A stretch of DNA of 64,000 bases from HGM13010 sp934527315 (GCA_934527315.1 CAKTAK010000001.1:75465-139464), one strand, 5' to 3'. Positions 49,201 to 58,042 are shown, counted from the first letter of the stretch. Notes: a model not told the origin generated them from the letters alone. Numbers and translations: made by a program.

Positions 49201-50250
49201 ATGAATCAAAAATGGACAGCACTGGTGCTTGCCGGTGCGATGGTGGTCACGGTGAGTGGCTGCGGTACGGCAATGGGAAAAACGGAGAATACCGGAAACC
49301 CGGTAGAGTCTTCGGGCACAACGGCGGAAGTGGTATACAGCACACCGGACCCCACGGAAGATATCGGGGGCGAAACCGGGGGAGAAACTGCGTTTTCCTT
49401 CCGGGATTTGTCTAATCTGGAGTTTTATTATTCCAGCGGAGCCGGCGGCTGGGGAACGCAGCTGGTGGTTCAAGAGGACGGCAGCTTTACCGGGAATTTT
49501 CAGGACAGCGATATGGGCAATACCGCGCCGGAGTATCCCAACGGTACGGTCTATCTGAACAGCTTTTCCGGAAAACTCAGTGAGCCGGAGGCCGTGAACG
49601 CATACACCTATTCCACCACCATTCAGCTGTTGGAATATGAGGAACCGGTACACACGGATAAAATCAGCGGCGGAATTCGGTATGATTACAGCGAGGCTTA
49701 CGGCTTGCAGAACGTGCAGACCGTTTTGATTTACCTGCCCGAGGCACCGTTGGAAGAGCTGCCGGAGGAATTCCTCAGTTGGGTGGGCTACCCGGATTTG
49801 AGCAAGACCGAGGCAACTCAGTTGGGATTCTATGCGCTGAACTGTCAGCCGGAGGAAAACGGATTTATCAGCTTTAATCTGTTGGATTCTCTGCGGAGCC
49901 GGATTGCCTCCACAAAGGAGCAGTCCAAGGCGTTGGAAACCGCCATTCAGCAGGATTCGCTGACCCAGACGGAATATAATGAGAAAACCCAAGAGCTTTA
50001 CGAGCTGTGGGACGCGGCAATGAACGCTGTGTGGACCATGCTGGAGCAGACTTTGGATAACGATACCATGGACAAGCTGACCATGGAGCAGCGGCAGTGG
50101 ACCATTGAGCGGGACAACGCGGTTGAGGCGGCAGGCGCTGACTATGAGGGTGGCACCACGCAGGCGATGGTTCAGAATCAGACCGCGGCGGAGTGGACCA
50201 AGGCGCGGGTGGACGTGCTGCTGAATTTGCTGCCGGGGTGGACGGAGTAA
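49201..50250 (+). CDS. Lipoprotein with LprI-like (DUF1311) C-terminal domain
   Basis: A 349-residue lipoprotein; the lipobox VTVSGC places the modified Cys at residue 21. Residues 25-60 are a Ser/Thr/Gly/Glu-rich linker. The middle domain (about 62-215) is unassigned, with YYSSGAGGWGTQLVVQEDGSF at the start. Residues about 245-345 resemble the LprI/DUF1311 helical domain (TQTEYNEKTQELYELWDAAMN, then LTMEQRQWTIERDNAV). LprI-like domains can inhibit lysozyme; that activity is not established here. It is probably surface-anchored. Confidence 0.78.
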   Translation: MNQKWTALVLAGAMVVTVSGCGTAMGKTENTGNPVESSGTTAEVVYSTPDPTEDIGGETGGETAFSFRDLSNLEFYYSSGAGGWGTQLVVQEDGSFTGNFQDSDMGNTAPEYPNGTVYLNSFSGKLSEPEAVNAYTYSTTIQLLEYEEPVHTDKISGGIRYDYSEAYGLQNVQTVLIYLPEAPLEELPEEFLSWVGYPDLSKTEATQLGFYALNCQPEENGFISFNLLDSLRSRIASTKEQSKALETAIQQDSLTQTEYNEKTQELYELWDAAMNAVWTMLEQTLDNDTMDKLTMEQRQWTIERDNAVEAAGADYEGGTTQAMVQNQTAAEWTKARVDVLLNLLPGWTE

Positions 50251-50332
50251 GTCCAAGGCGGCAGGTGGGTGCAGGACCGGAGTCCACCGGGAAATTCGAT
50301 AAGGAGACGGTGCCCCGCACCGAACAGGACGT

Positions 50333-51496
50333 ATGAATCAAAAGGAACTGAATGAAATTCGCCGGCGGCTGAAACCGGACCGGTGCAATATTCAGCATAT
50401 TTACGGCTGTTACGTAAACAGCAACCGGGAAATCATTTCATGGGTGGACGCACCGGTGAGCATGATGACCCAAGACGAGAGCATTATGTATCTGGCGCTG
50501 CTGAAAAAGAGCTTATCCGGCGCGTTGGGCAAGAATCTGATTGACATTGTGTTCTCCACCCAGCAGGTGGTGAGCAGCGACGAGCATCGGCTGCTCCAGA
50601 CCCTGCGGACCACGGCGCTGAAAGACCGGGAGGCACGGGAAAGGCTGTGCCGGACCATCATCAATTCCATTGATATGGGAGAGCAGAACTATTTGATTCT
50701 GTTGGGCGCGGATACCTATGACATTCCCCATCGGGGAAAGGACGGCAGCCGGCAGGACGACCAGTCCGAGGAAGTGTACCAGTATTTTGTGTGCAGCATT
50801 TGCCCGGTGAAGTCCGCGACCATGGAGCTGCGGTTCTATCATGAGGAAAATGAGTTCCACGGCTGCTCCACCGGCAACATTGTGTCCAATCCGGAACTGG
50901 GATTTTTGTTCCCGGCTTTCGATGACCGGTCGGCAAACATTTATAATGCGCTGTTTTACAGCAGAAATGCCGGGGAATTGCACCAGGAAGTGATTGATTC
51001 CGTGTTCTGCATTGACCCGCCCATGTCTGCACCGGAGCAGAAAAATGTGTTCGATACGGCATTGAGCGAGAGCTTGGAAGAGGATTGCAGCTACGATGTG
51101 GTGCAGTCGGTTCATGAGCAGATTCGGGTGCGGATTGAGGACCACAAGGAAAGCAAAGACCCGGAGCCTTTGGAATTCACCGTGCAGGAAGTGGGAAACA
51201 TTCTGCGGAACAGCGGAGTTTCTCAGGAGCGGGTGCAGACCTTCCAGCAGGCTTGCAAGGAGCAGTATGGGGAGCAGGCGGTGCTGAATCCCAACAATTT
51301 GATTGATAAGAAGTTTGAAATCAAAATGCCGGATATTAAAATTTCCGTGGCACCGGAGAGCAGTTATTTGCTGGAAACCCGGGTCATTGACGGACGGAGA
51401 TACTTCCTTGTGCCCATTGACGGTGATGTGGAAGTCAACGGCGTGGCGGTGAAGGTGCCCGGCGAAGTGGCGCGGGAAACCGCAGAAGTGGAATAA
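50333..51496 (+). CDS. DUF4317 family protein
   Basis: A 387-residue protein. It matches the clostridial DUF4317 family over its full length, from MNQKELNEIRRRLKPDRCNI and YGCYVNSNREIIS to FLFPAFDDRSANIYNALFYSR near 185-205. No signal peptide or membrane segment is visible. The family is common in gut Clostridia and has no known function. It follows the lipoprotein by 82 bases and ends in its own terminator. Confidence 0.87.
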   Translation: MNQKELNEIRRRLKPDRCNIQHIYGCYVNSNREIISWVDAPVSMMTQDESIMYLALLKKSLSGALGKNLIDIVFSTQQVVSSDEHRLLQTLRTTALKDREARERLCRTIINSIDMGEQNYLILLGADTYDIPHRGKDGSRQDDQSEEVYQYFVCSICPVKSATMELRFYHEENEFHGCSTGNIVSNPELGFLFPAFDDRSANIYNALFYSRNAGELHQEVIDSVFCIDPPMSAPEQKNVFDTALSESLEEDCSYDVVQSVHEQIRVRIEDHKESKDPEPLEFTVQEVGNILRNSGVSQERVQTFQQACKEQYGEQAVLNPNNLIDKKFEIKMPDIKISVAPESSYLLETRVIDGRRYFLVPIDGDVEVNGVAVKVPGEVARETAEVE

Positions 51497-51504
51497 AAAA
51501 CGCG

Positions 51505-51539
51505 AAACAGGGTGTTCCTACGGGAGCACCCTGTTTTTG
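51505..51539 (+). terminator. Terminator after the DUF4317 gene
   Basis: A hairpin ACAGGGTG-TCC/GGA-CACCCTGT is followed by TTTTTG. Confidence 0.82.
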
Positions 51540-51614
51540 TTAGAAGAAAAATAAATGAGTTCATGCATAATGCTTATGATAGCTATATTTTTGAAAATTA
51601 TTTTGTGAAATATG

Positions 51615-51643
51615 ATGACAAATCAAAAAGAGTATGTTATAAT
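51615..51643 (+). promoter_or_regulatory. Promoter of the second SDR gene
   Basis: ATGACA (51615-51620) and TATAAT (51638-51643) are 17 bases apart, 53 bases before the start codon. Confidence 0.6.
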
Positions 51644-51695
51644 TCTATCAAAATGTTGAGCAGACGCCAACAAAATTGATCGGAGGTTGCTTAAA

Positions 51696-52484
51696 ATGGG
51701 CAGATTGGAAGGAAAAGTATGTGTCATTACCGGCGCAAGTTCCGGTATCGGTGCAAAAGCGGCTGAAATGTTTGCAAAAGAAGGCGCAAAGGTGATTTTG
51801 GCTGCACGTCGTGAATCCCGTCTGGACGCAATGGTAAAATTGATTACCGAGGCTGGCGGAGAGGCACATTCCGTTCCCACGGACATTACCGTGAAGGAAC
51901 AGGTAGAGGCTTTGATTGCAAAAACGCTGGAGCTTTATGACCACATTGACGTTCTGGTCAACGATGCCGGCGCCATTGAACCCGGTCTGCACCCGGTTGA
52001 CGCCTTTACGGACGAAGAGCTGGACCGCATTGTGGAGACGAACCTGAAGGGTACGCTGTATGTCACCCGCGCTGTGACGCAGGTATTCCGGAAACAGGGC
52101 TACGGCAACCTGATTACCATGTCCTCCGTTTCCGCCGTGACCGGATGCGGCGCAGCTGTTTACACCGCCACCAAGGGCGCTCTGATTGCACTGACCAAGC
52201 ATGTTGCTCTGCGGTTTGCTGACCGGAAACCCACCGTGCGCGCCAACTGCGTGTGCCCCGGCAGCGTCTGGACCGATATGACCCGGGGCGAGCTGGCTGC
52301 ACAGAAGGCCGGCTATATCCCCGAGGCTCTGGAGTTCAACGATTCCATCAACAAGCATGCCTGCGGCGATGTGGGCATCAGCCGTACCGTGGATATTGCC
52401 AATGTGCTGCTGTTCCTGGCATCTGATGAATCCATCTGCGTCAACGGTCAGGTTATCACTGTGGACTGCGGCTGCAACCTGTAA
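51696..52484 (+). CDS. Short-chain dehydrogenase/reductase
   Basis: A 262-residue classical SDR; the ATG at 51696 follows CGGAGG. The cofactor motif is TGASSGIG (12-19), an NDAGA loop lies near 89-93, the catalytic Ser is at 143-144, and Tyr156 and Lys160 complete the site (VYTATKG). RR near residue 38 suggests NADP preference. The closest named families are 3-oxoacyl-ACP reductase-like and hydroxysteroid dehydrogenases such as BaiA. It faces the BaiCD/BaiH-like flavoenzyme across a shared terminator, so a common substrate class is possible but unproven. Confidence 0.8.
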   Translation: MGRLEGKVCVITGASSGIGAKAAEMFAKEGAKVILAARRESRLDAMVKLITEAGGEAHSVPTDITVKEQVEALIAKTLELYDHIDVLVNDAGAIEPGLHPVDAFTDEELDRIVETNLKGTLYVTRAVTQVFRKQGYGNLITMSSVSAVTGCGAAVYTATKGALIALTKHVALRFADRKPTVRANCVCPGSVWTDMTRGELAAQKAGYIPEALEFNDSINKHACGDVGISRTVDIANVLLFLASDESICVNGQVITVDCGCNL

Positions 52485-52506
52485 GCACATTCTTTTTCGT
52501 AACATC

Positions 52507-52542
52507 AAAACCCCCGAAACTGCGGTTTCGGGGGTTTTCTTG
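52507..52542. terminator. Bidirectional terminator between the SDR and the flavoenzyme
   Basis: A 14-bp stem (arm AAAACCCCCGAAAC, loop TGCG) with TTTT on both ends. Confidence 0.85.
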
Positions 52543-52555
52543 TATGTCTGTTGGT

Positions 52556-54502
52556 TTAGTCGCCCATGAGCTGGTCCAGATTCTGAATGATGTCGAATCC
52601 GCCGTGAACCGCCTCATACACCTTGCCCGGCTTGATGCAGTCGCCGATGGAGAAGACCTTGTAGGGCTTGTCCTGCAGAGCCTGCTCCAGCTGATGGGTG
52701 GCCCGGAAGCCGCTGGCCAGAACCACGTTGTCGCACTCAATGGGTACGCTGTCCCACTGGGTTTCCAGCAGCACGTAATCCCGGTCAATATCGGTCATTT
52801 TTGTGTGGGTGAACACCTGAATATGTGCCCGGTTGACCCGTTCCTTCAGACCCAACTTCATGTTGGCGGACATATCGGCGCTGTCAATCAGAGGGCCGCC
52901 CATTTCCACAATGGTCACGCGTTTGCCGCGGTTGTCCAATTCAATGGCGGTTTCGATACCCACATGGCCGCCGCCCAGAACCACAATGCGGTCGCCCACC
53001 GGTACACGGTTGGCCAGAACATCGTAAGCGGTGACAACCTTATCGTTGTCAATGCCGGGAATGGGGGGACGGACGGTTTCTGCACCGATAGCCAGAATGA
53101 CCACTTCCGGGGCAAAGGCATCAATGGATTCCGGGGTACCCTCCCGGTCAAACAGCACATTTACGCCGTTTTTATACAGCTGCGCAATCAAATGGTCCCG
53201 ATAGCGGCGCATATCCACCTTGAAATCCGGTGCGCCGGCTGCATTTACCAGACCGCCCAGACGGCCGCTCTTTTCCCAAAGAGTGACGTCGTGACCCTGC
53301 TTTGCTGCCAAAGTTGCGGTATACATACCGCCGGGGCCGCCGCCAACCACCAGAATTTTCCGTTTTTTCTTCGGCTGGGGAATCTCGCAGTTCAGCTCCC
53401 GGCAAGTCCGGGGGGTGATGGCGCAGGTGCCGGGAATCCGGACTGCGCTGTTCAGGCATTCGTTGCAGGCGGTGCAATACAGAACATCGTCCAAATGACC
53501 GGCCTGTACTTTGTTGGGCCATTCCGGGTCGGCCAAAGACTGGTGACCCATGGCAATGATGTCTGCCGTGCCTTCTTCCAGAACCTGCTCCGCCAAGGGC
53601 GCATAGTTCAGCTTGCCCTGCACCAAAAACGGCGTGGTGATGCCTTCCTGCCGCAGACGCTTTGCAATGAACAGCTGGCTGCCCGGCTGATCGTATGCGC
53701 TGGGAATGGCTTTGTTCCAGACCTCATAGCAGCCGTGGTCCAGATGGATATAGCAGAATCCCCAAGTATCCAGAATCTTCACGATTTCAATGCCCTCGTT
53801 TTCCAGGGTCCGTCCGCCATGGAGAGAATGCTGCGGGGTGAACTTGACGGACACGGGGAAGTCCGGGCCCACGGCCTCACGAATGGCCAGATAGAACTCA
53901 CGGATAAAGCGGAGACGGTTTTCCAGACTGCCGCCGTATTCGTCTTCCCGGTGGTTCCACTGCTTGGAAATGAACTGGTCCAGCAGGTAGCCGCCGTATG
54001 CGTGAACCTCCAACAGGTCCGCACCGGCGTCCTTTGCCATTTTGGCGGCCCGTCCGGCATCGGCAACCAATTCGTGAATCTCTTCCACGGTCAGGGCTTT
54101 GCACAGATGGTCCTTATGCCAGAAAGTGGGAATGGCGCTGGCGGAAACGTGAATGGTGGTCTGAGGCGTTCCCACGTTGACGCGGCCGTAGCCCGGGGAG
54201 AGCTGAATGGCCAGCTTGGCGCCGTACTGATGCACTTCATCGGCCAGCAATTTCAGTCGCTGGGCATGGGATTCGTTGCACAGGAAGTTGCCAGAAGAAT
54301 GGGGGTGCTCATATTTGTCGGACACCGTGTGGGCAGAGGGGTAAATCAAGCCGAAACCACCCTTGGCACGTTCCACCAGATAGGCCCGCTGGGCCGGAGA
54401 GATACCGCCGTCACGGTCGTGAATGGTGCCCATGGGCGCCACGGCCAGACGATTTTTCAAAGTCAGATTTCCAAATGAAATTTCTTCAAACAGTTTAGAC
54501 AT
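52556..54502 (-). CDS. NADH:flavin oxidoreductase, BaiCD/BaiH/2,4-dienoyl-CoA reductase type
   Basis: A 648-residue multidomain enzyme. Residues 1-340 are an Old Yellow Enzyme FMN barrel (FGNLTLKNRLAVAPMGT at the start, HAYGGYLLDQFISKQWNHREDEYGG near 168-192). Cys343, Cys346, Cys349 and Cys360 form a [4Fe-4S] site. FAD binding starts at about 383 (ILVVGGGPGGMYTATLAA) and NAD(P) binding near 520 (VVLGGGHVGIETAIEL). Such enzymes reduce C=C bonds of enoates, enoyl-CoAs or steroid intermediates. Specificity is not readable. It is divergent from a large HTH protein that may control it. Confidence 0.88.
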   Translation of the reverse strand: MSKLFEEISFGNLTLKNRLAVAPMGTIHDRDGGISPAQRAYLVERAKGGFGLIYPSAHTVSDKYEHPHSSGNFLCNESHAQRLKLLADEVHQYGAKLAIQLSPGYGRVNVGTPQTTIHVSASAIPTFWHKDHLCKALTVEEIHELVADAGRAAKMAKDAGADLLEVHAYGGYLLDQFISKQWNHREDEYGGSLENRLRFIREFYLAIREAVGPDFPVSVKFTPQHSLHGGRTLENEGIEIVKILDTWGFCYIHLDHGCYEVWNKAIPSAYDQPGSQLFIAKRLRQEGITTPFLVQGKLNYAPLAEQVLEEGTADIIAMGHQSLADPEWPNKVQAGHLDDVLYCTACNECLNSAVRIPGTCAITPRTCRELNCEIPQPKKKRKILVVGGGPGGMYTATLAAKQGHDVTLWEKSGRLGGLVNAAGAPDFKVDMRRYRDHLIAQLYKNGVNVLFDREGTPESIDAFAPEVVILAIGAETVRPPIPGIDNDKVVTAYDVLANRVPVGDRIVVLGGGHVGIETAIELDNRGKRVTIVEMGGPLIDSADMSANMKLGLKERVNRAHIQVFTHTKMTDIDRDYVLLETQWDSVPIECDNVVLASGFRATHQLEQALQDKPYKVFSIGDCIKPGKVYEAVHGGFDIIQNLDQLMGD

Positions 54503-54664
54503 GACAATCCTCCGCTTTTGTTTTTTCTTGATTTCATTTTACAGCGGGTGACGAAAAAAGTAAAAAGACCGAAATTGCATGAAGTTTCCGATTCCCAAGG
54601 AGTTGACTGGGAAACCCTGTGAAAAGTCAAACAAAGTGCCTTGGGTGTATGGAAAACCAGAAAA

Positions 54665-54728
54665 GTTAAGAAATTAACGGTTGAATTCCAACTAAAAAGT
54701 TGACAAAAAGTTGACTATATGGTACGAT
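54665..54728 (+). promoter_or_regulatory. Promoter and two palindromes upstream of the HTH regulator
   Basis: TTGACA (54700-54705) and TACGAT (54723-54728) are 17 bases apart, 40 bases before the start. Just upstream lie GTTAAGAAATTAAC (54665-54678) and GTTGAATTCCAAC (54680-54692). The first differs at one base from GTTAATAAATTAAC at 48507-48520 in the small-ORF promoter. They sit in the 266-base divergent gap and could serve both genes. Confidence 0.6.
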
Positions 54729-54768
54729 TTTCCTACAAGGGAGTTTCTGATGGAGTGAGGGAAACGAT

Positions 54769-56163
54769 ATGGATTTTGGGGAATTGATTCGGCTGCTGCT
54801 GTCAATCAACGATATAAAAATGTATAATCTGGCCCAGGCGCTGGATTATGATAAGTCGTATATCAGCAAATGGGTGAACCATACCAAGCTGCCGCCGTCT
54901 AAGGAAATTGACCGGTTGGCGGAGGAGATTGCCGCATTTGTGGCCCGGGAAAGCGACAGCACCCGGAAAAACCGCACCGCCCGGGAATTGGGCTTTGCCC
55001 GAAAGGACGGAACGGCACCGGAGGGCAGTCTGTTTACGGAAAAACTGGCCGGGCAGGTGAAAGAGGCATACTGGCAATCCAAATATCAGCCGGAAGAGCG
55101 GGAGGTGCCCGCATCGTCTTCTCGGAATCGGATTCCGGGCAAGGAGTTTCACCGCACCCGGCGCATGGAGGAAACGGAGTGTGTACTGACCACGCAGCCC
55201 ATTTCCAAAAGCGGAGAGTTCCAGAATGCGCTGGAGGATTTCGGCGGATTGGAGCGAAACAGCCGTTTGAAATTGCAGGCTGTGATCGATTTGGAGCGGT
55301 TCGGAGACAATGTAGATTTATATTGGAAACACATCTGCCATTTGCTCAGCTTCGGCAGAGACGCGGACGTGGAGCTGTTGGAAACCGGCAGCTGCGGGGA
55401 TTTGCCGGACCGGCTGCTGATTGCCAAGGACCGTTTTGTGGTCCAGACGCTGCAGCTGCCCTTTTCGGACCAGACCGTTACCATTCATACGGAGGACCCG
55501 GCGGTGGTGTACTTGTATTACAGCGATGCCCGGCGCTTTTTACAGCGTCAGCAGCGGATTTTGGAGTCCTCCAACACCAACGGAAATCTGTATTATTATA
55601 AGTACGCCAGCACCCACGAGAAGAATCGGTATCTGCTGTCGTCCATGTTCCCCATTTACATGGACGAGCATCTGTTTGACGATTTGCTGGAGAAATACGG
55701 CAGCACCAAGCTGACCTATCCCCGGGAATATCTGAAGGAATTCCGGGCGCAGAAGTCCGTGGTGATGTTCGAAACGGCGCTGCTGCGGTATATGAGTACG
55801 GGCAAAATCTCGGTGTTTGACGCTTACGAGGGGGAGACGCTGACGAAAAACGAGCGCCGCCGCCATTTGCAGGGAATTCTGGACGAATTGGAAGACGGAA
55901 AGCGGTTGGAAATGCGGATTCTCAGCGATAAGAATCCCATTTTGAATTACGATGATATTTCCGTGTCCTTCTTCATGAATGACAACAGCGCTTATTGCTC
56001 CGATATTCGGAAAAAGCAGGACGGGGTGCGGTATTTTATGTCCAGCAACTCCCGCAAGCATTTGGGCGCGTTTATGGACCATATCAATGCCCTGCCGGAG
56101 GAATATCTGACCGGTCAGAAAAAGACAATTGATTATATCTACCACGGCATGAAGAATTTGTGA
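54769..56163 (+). CDS. Large HTH (Cro/CI-like) regulatory protein of unknown family
   Basis: A 464-residue protein. Residues 5-55 form a helix-turn-helix resembling the Cro/CI type (YNLAQALDYDKSYISKWVNHTKLPPS). Residues about 56-140 are a charged linker. Residues about 150-460 are a large region without a family I recognise; it has no TPR-like repeat pattern and no membrane segment. The size suggests a ligand- or partner-sensing module. It is divergent from the flavoenzyme gene, the usual arrangement for a dedicated regulator, and its promoter carries the palindrome shared with the small-ORF unit. Ligand unknown. Confidence 0.7.
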   Translation: MDFGELIRLLLSINDIKMYNLAQALDYDKSYISKWVNHTKLPPSKEIDRLAEEIAAFVARESDSTRKNRTARELGFARKDGTAPEGSLFTEKLAGQVKEAYWQSKYQPEEREVPASSSRNRIPGKEFHRTRRMEETECVLTTQPISKSGEFQNALEDFGGLERNSRLKLQAVIDLERFGDNVDLYWKHICHLLSFGRDADVELLETGSCGDLPDRLLIAKDRFVVQTLQLPFSDQTVTIHTEDPAVVYLYYSDARRFLQRQQRILESSNTNGNLYYYKYASTHEKNRYLLSSMFPIYMDEHLFDDLLEKYGSTKLTYPREYLKEFRAQKSVVMFETALLRYMSTGKISVFDAYEGETLTKNERRRHLQGILDELEDGKRLEMRILSDKNPILNYDDISVSFFMNDNSAYCSDIRKKQDGVRYFMSSNSRKHLGAFMDHINALPEEYLTGQKKTIDYIYHGMKNL

Positions 56164-56180
56164 GAATGGCATTACAAGGC

Positions 56181-56214
56181 AAAACCACGCGTAGGGCGCG
56201 TGGTTTTGTTCTTT
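56181..56214 (+). terminator. Terminator after the HTH regulator
   Basis: A stem AAAACCACGCG/CGCGTGGTTTT with loop TAGGG is followed by GTTCTTT. Confidence 0.8.
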
Positions 56215-56266
56215 CCGCATAGAGGAGTTTCTTGTTGGAAAAAGCGCGAAAAAATGGAAATAATTC

Positions 56267-56459
56267 TTGTGTTACGGGGAAAAATCATGTAAAATAATAA
56301 TATATGGAGAATGTCCGGCAATGGACAGACAGTAAGCGAAGAAGAACGATTTCCTCTCCGCTTATCTTTTGTTTTTAGCTGTTCACCGATGAAAAACAGT
56401 GTTTTTTAACGGTGGATTTTTGCCGGGGCGGAAATTGAATGTCAAAGGAGTCAGAAGAG
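56267..56459 (+). promoter_or_regulatory. Promoter and structured leader of the symporter gene
   Basis: TTGTGT (56267-56272) and TAAAAT (56290-56295) are 17 bases apart, giving a leader of about 155 bases. It contains GTCC/GGAC (56313-56326), an imperfect stem AAGCG/CGCTT (56334-56363) followed by ATCTTTTGTTTTT, and a hairpin CACCG/CGGTG (56384-56414) with an A-rich/T-rich inner stem. The middle element looks like an internal terminator. The sequence does not match the glycine riboswitch consensus as I know it. Confidence 0.5.
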
Positions 56460-57932
56460 TTGGAAACAGTATGGAGTACCCTTTATAACGGGTTTGCAAG
56501 CCTGGTGGGCAGCATCAGCAACGTGATGTACAGTTATGTGCTGATTATTCTGCTGCTGGCAGCGGGCGTGTTTTTCTCCCTGCGCAGCCGGTTTGTGCAG
56601 CTGCGTCTGCTGCGGGAATCCGTGCGGGTGGTAGGCGAAAAAGCCGAGGATAAGAGCGCAATCTCTGCATTTGAGGCGCTGATGGTGTCTACTGCCAGCC
56701 GTGTGGGCACGGGCAATATCGTGGGCGTGGCAAACGCCATTGCCATCGGCGGCTACGGCGCTGTGTTCTGGATGTGGATTATCGCGCTGTTGGGCGGTGC
56801 TACCGCATTTGTGGAAAGCACCTTGGCGCAGATTTACAAAAAGCGGGACGAAAACGGTGGCTGCTACGGCGGTCCGTCTTACTACATTGAAAGCGCACTG
56901 GGCAGCCGGAAATTGGGCGTTGTGTTCGCTGTGGCGCTGATTGCCACCTATGCAGGCGGTTTCAATATGCTGGCATCTTTCAATCTGATTGACAGCATGT
57001 CCGATTATGCTTTCTACAACAACCTGACCGCCACCATGCACGGCGAAACGGTTTATTTGGTGCCCATTATCGGCGGTGCGATTCTGGCGCTGCTGGTGGC
57101 GGTATGTATTCTGGGCAAGGGCAACCAGATTGTAAAGGTTACGGGCATTCTTGTGCCGGTCATGGGTGTGCTGTACATCATCATGGCACTGGTTGTGATG
57201 GTGCTGAATTATCAGCGGATTCCGGAAGTGCTGGGCAATATCTTCCGCAGCGCATTCGATTTCAAGGCAATGTTCGGCGGTGCAGCGGGCTTCGGCTCTT
57301 CGGCGCTGATGCAGGGCATCAAGCGCGGTCTGTATTCCAATGAGGCAGGCGTGGGCTCTGCACCCAATGCAGCTGCTGCAGCAGACGTGACCCACCCGGT
57401 TAAGCAGGGTCTGGTGCAGATGCTGTCCGTGTTTATCGACACCATTCTGGTGTGTACCGCAACGGCAATGATGTGCCTGTGCACCGGCATTGTGCCCAGC
57501 GAATCTCTGAAGGGCGCACCGTTTGTGCAGGAATCCTTGGCAACGATTTTCGGTGCAGCCGGTCCCTATTTCATCACGGTGGCGCTGCTGCTGTTTGCAT
57601 TTACCACGCTGTTGGGCAACCTGTTCTATTGCGAGGGCTGCATGAACTATGTTGCAGGTCACACTGTCAGCCGGAAAGGCATGACCGTGTTCCGCGTGAT
57701 TGCCTGCATCATTGTGTTCATCGGCGCACAGATGAAATTTGGTCTGGTTTGGGACCTGGCAGACGTGCTGATGGGCATTATGACCCTCATCAACCTGCCG
57801 GTGATTCTGATTCTCGGCGGCACCGCAATGCGGGCGCTGGACGATTACATTCGTCAGAAGAAAGAGGGCAAAAATCCCAAATTCAAGGCTGCTGCCATCG
57901 GTCTGAAAGAACAGACGGATTTCTGGAACTGA
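56460..57932 (+). CDS. Sodium:alanine/glycine symporter (AGCS family)
   Basis: A 490-residue membrane protein. I place the start at TTG 56460 because AAAGGAG lies nine bases before it; the ATG at 56439, in frame, puts that site inside the gene. About eleven membrane segments are present. The AGCS motifs are visible: ALMVSTASRVGTGNIVGVANAI, then GGATAFVESTLAQIYK, and later RGLYSNEAGVGSAPNAAAAAD. It imports alanine, glycine or similar with Na+. Single gene behind a structured leader and ahead of a terminator. Confidence 0.92.
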   Translation: METVWSTLYNGFASLVGSISNVMYSYVLIILLLAAGVFFSLRSRFVQLRLLRESVRVVGEKAEDKSAISAFEALMVSTASRVGTGNIVGVANAIAIGGYGAVFWMWIIALLGGATAFVESTLAQIYKKRDENGGCYGGPSYYIESALGSRKLGVVFAVALIATYAGGFNMLASFNLIDSMSDYAFYNNLTATMHGETVYLVPIIGGAILALLVAVCILGKGNQIVKVTGILVPVMGVLYIIMALVVMVLNYQRIPEVLGNIFRSAFDFKAMFGGAAGFGSSALMQGIKRGLYSNEAGVGSAPNAAAAADVTHPVKQGLVQMLSVFIDTILVCTATAMMCLCTGIVPSESLKGAPFVQESLATIFGAAGPYFITVALLLFAFTTLLGNLFYCEGCMNYVAGHTVSRKGMTVFRVIACIIVFIGAQMKFGLVWDLADVLMGIMTLINLPVILILGGTAMRALDDYIRQKKEGKNPKFKAAAIGLKEQTDFWN

Positions 57933-57943
57933 ATAGGAAAGTG

Positions 57944-57978
57944 AAAACCGCATCGGAAATTTTCCGATGCGGTTTTTT
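57944..57978 (+). terminator. Terminator after the symporter gene
   Basis: A nearly perfect 14- to 16-bp stem (arm AAAACCGCATCGGAAA) is followed by TTTTTTG. Confidence 0.85.
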
Positions 57979-58042
57979 GACAGACCGGGGGAACCGGTTC
58001 CTCTTTGAAACCTCGCTGCAGTCAAGGCTCGAACCCTTTCCC

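Noticed and set aside
48508..49202. Minus-strand frames of 77, 114 and 154 codons across the tandem repeats
   Set aside because: They only reproduce the repeat in antisense, lack ribosome sites, and the base changes between copies are synonymous on the plus strand but not on these frames.
56296..56459. Glycine riboswitch upstream of the symporter
   Set aside because: The conserved core and paired aptamers of the known glycine riboswitch are not visible; it is kept only as an unknown structured leader.
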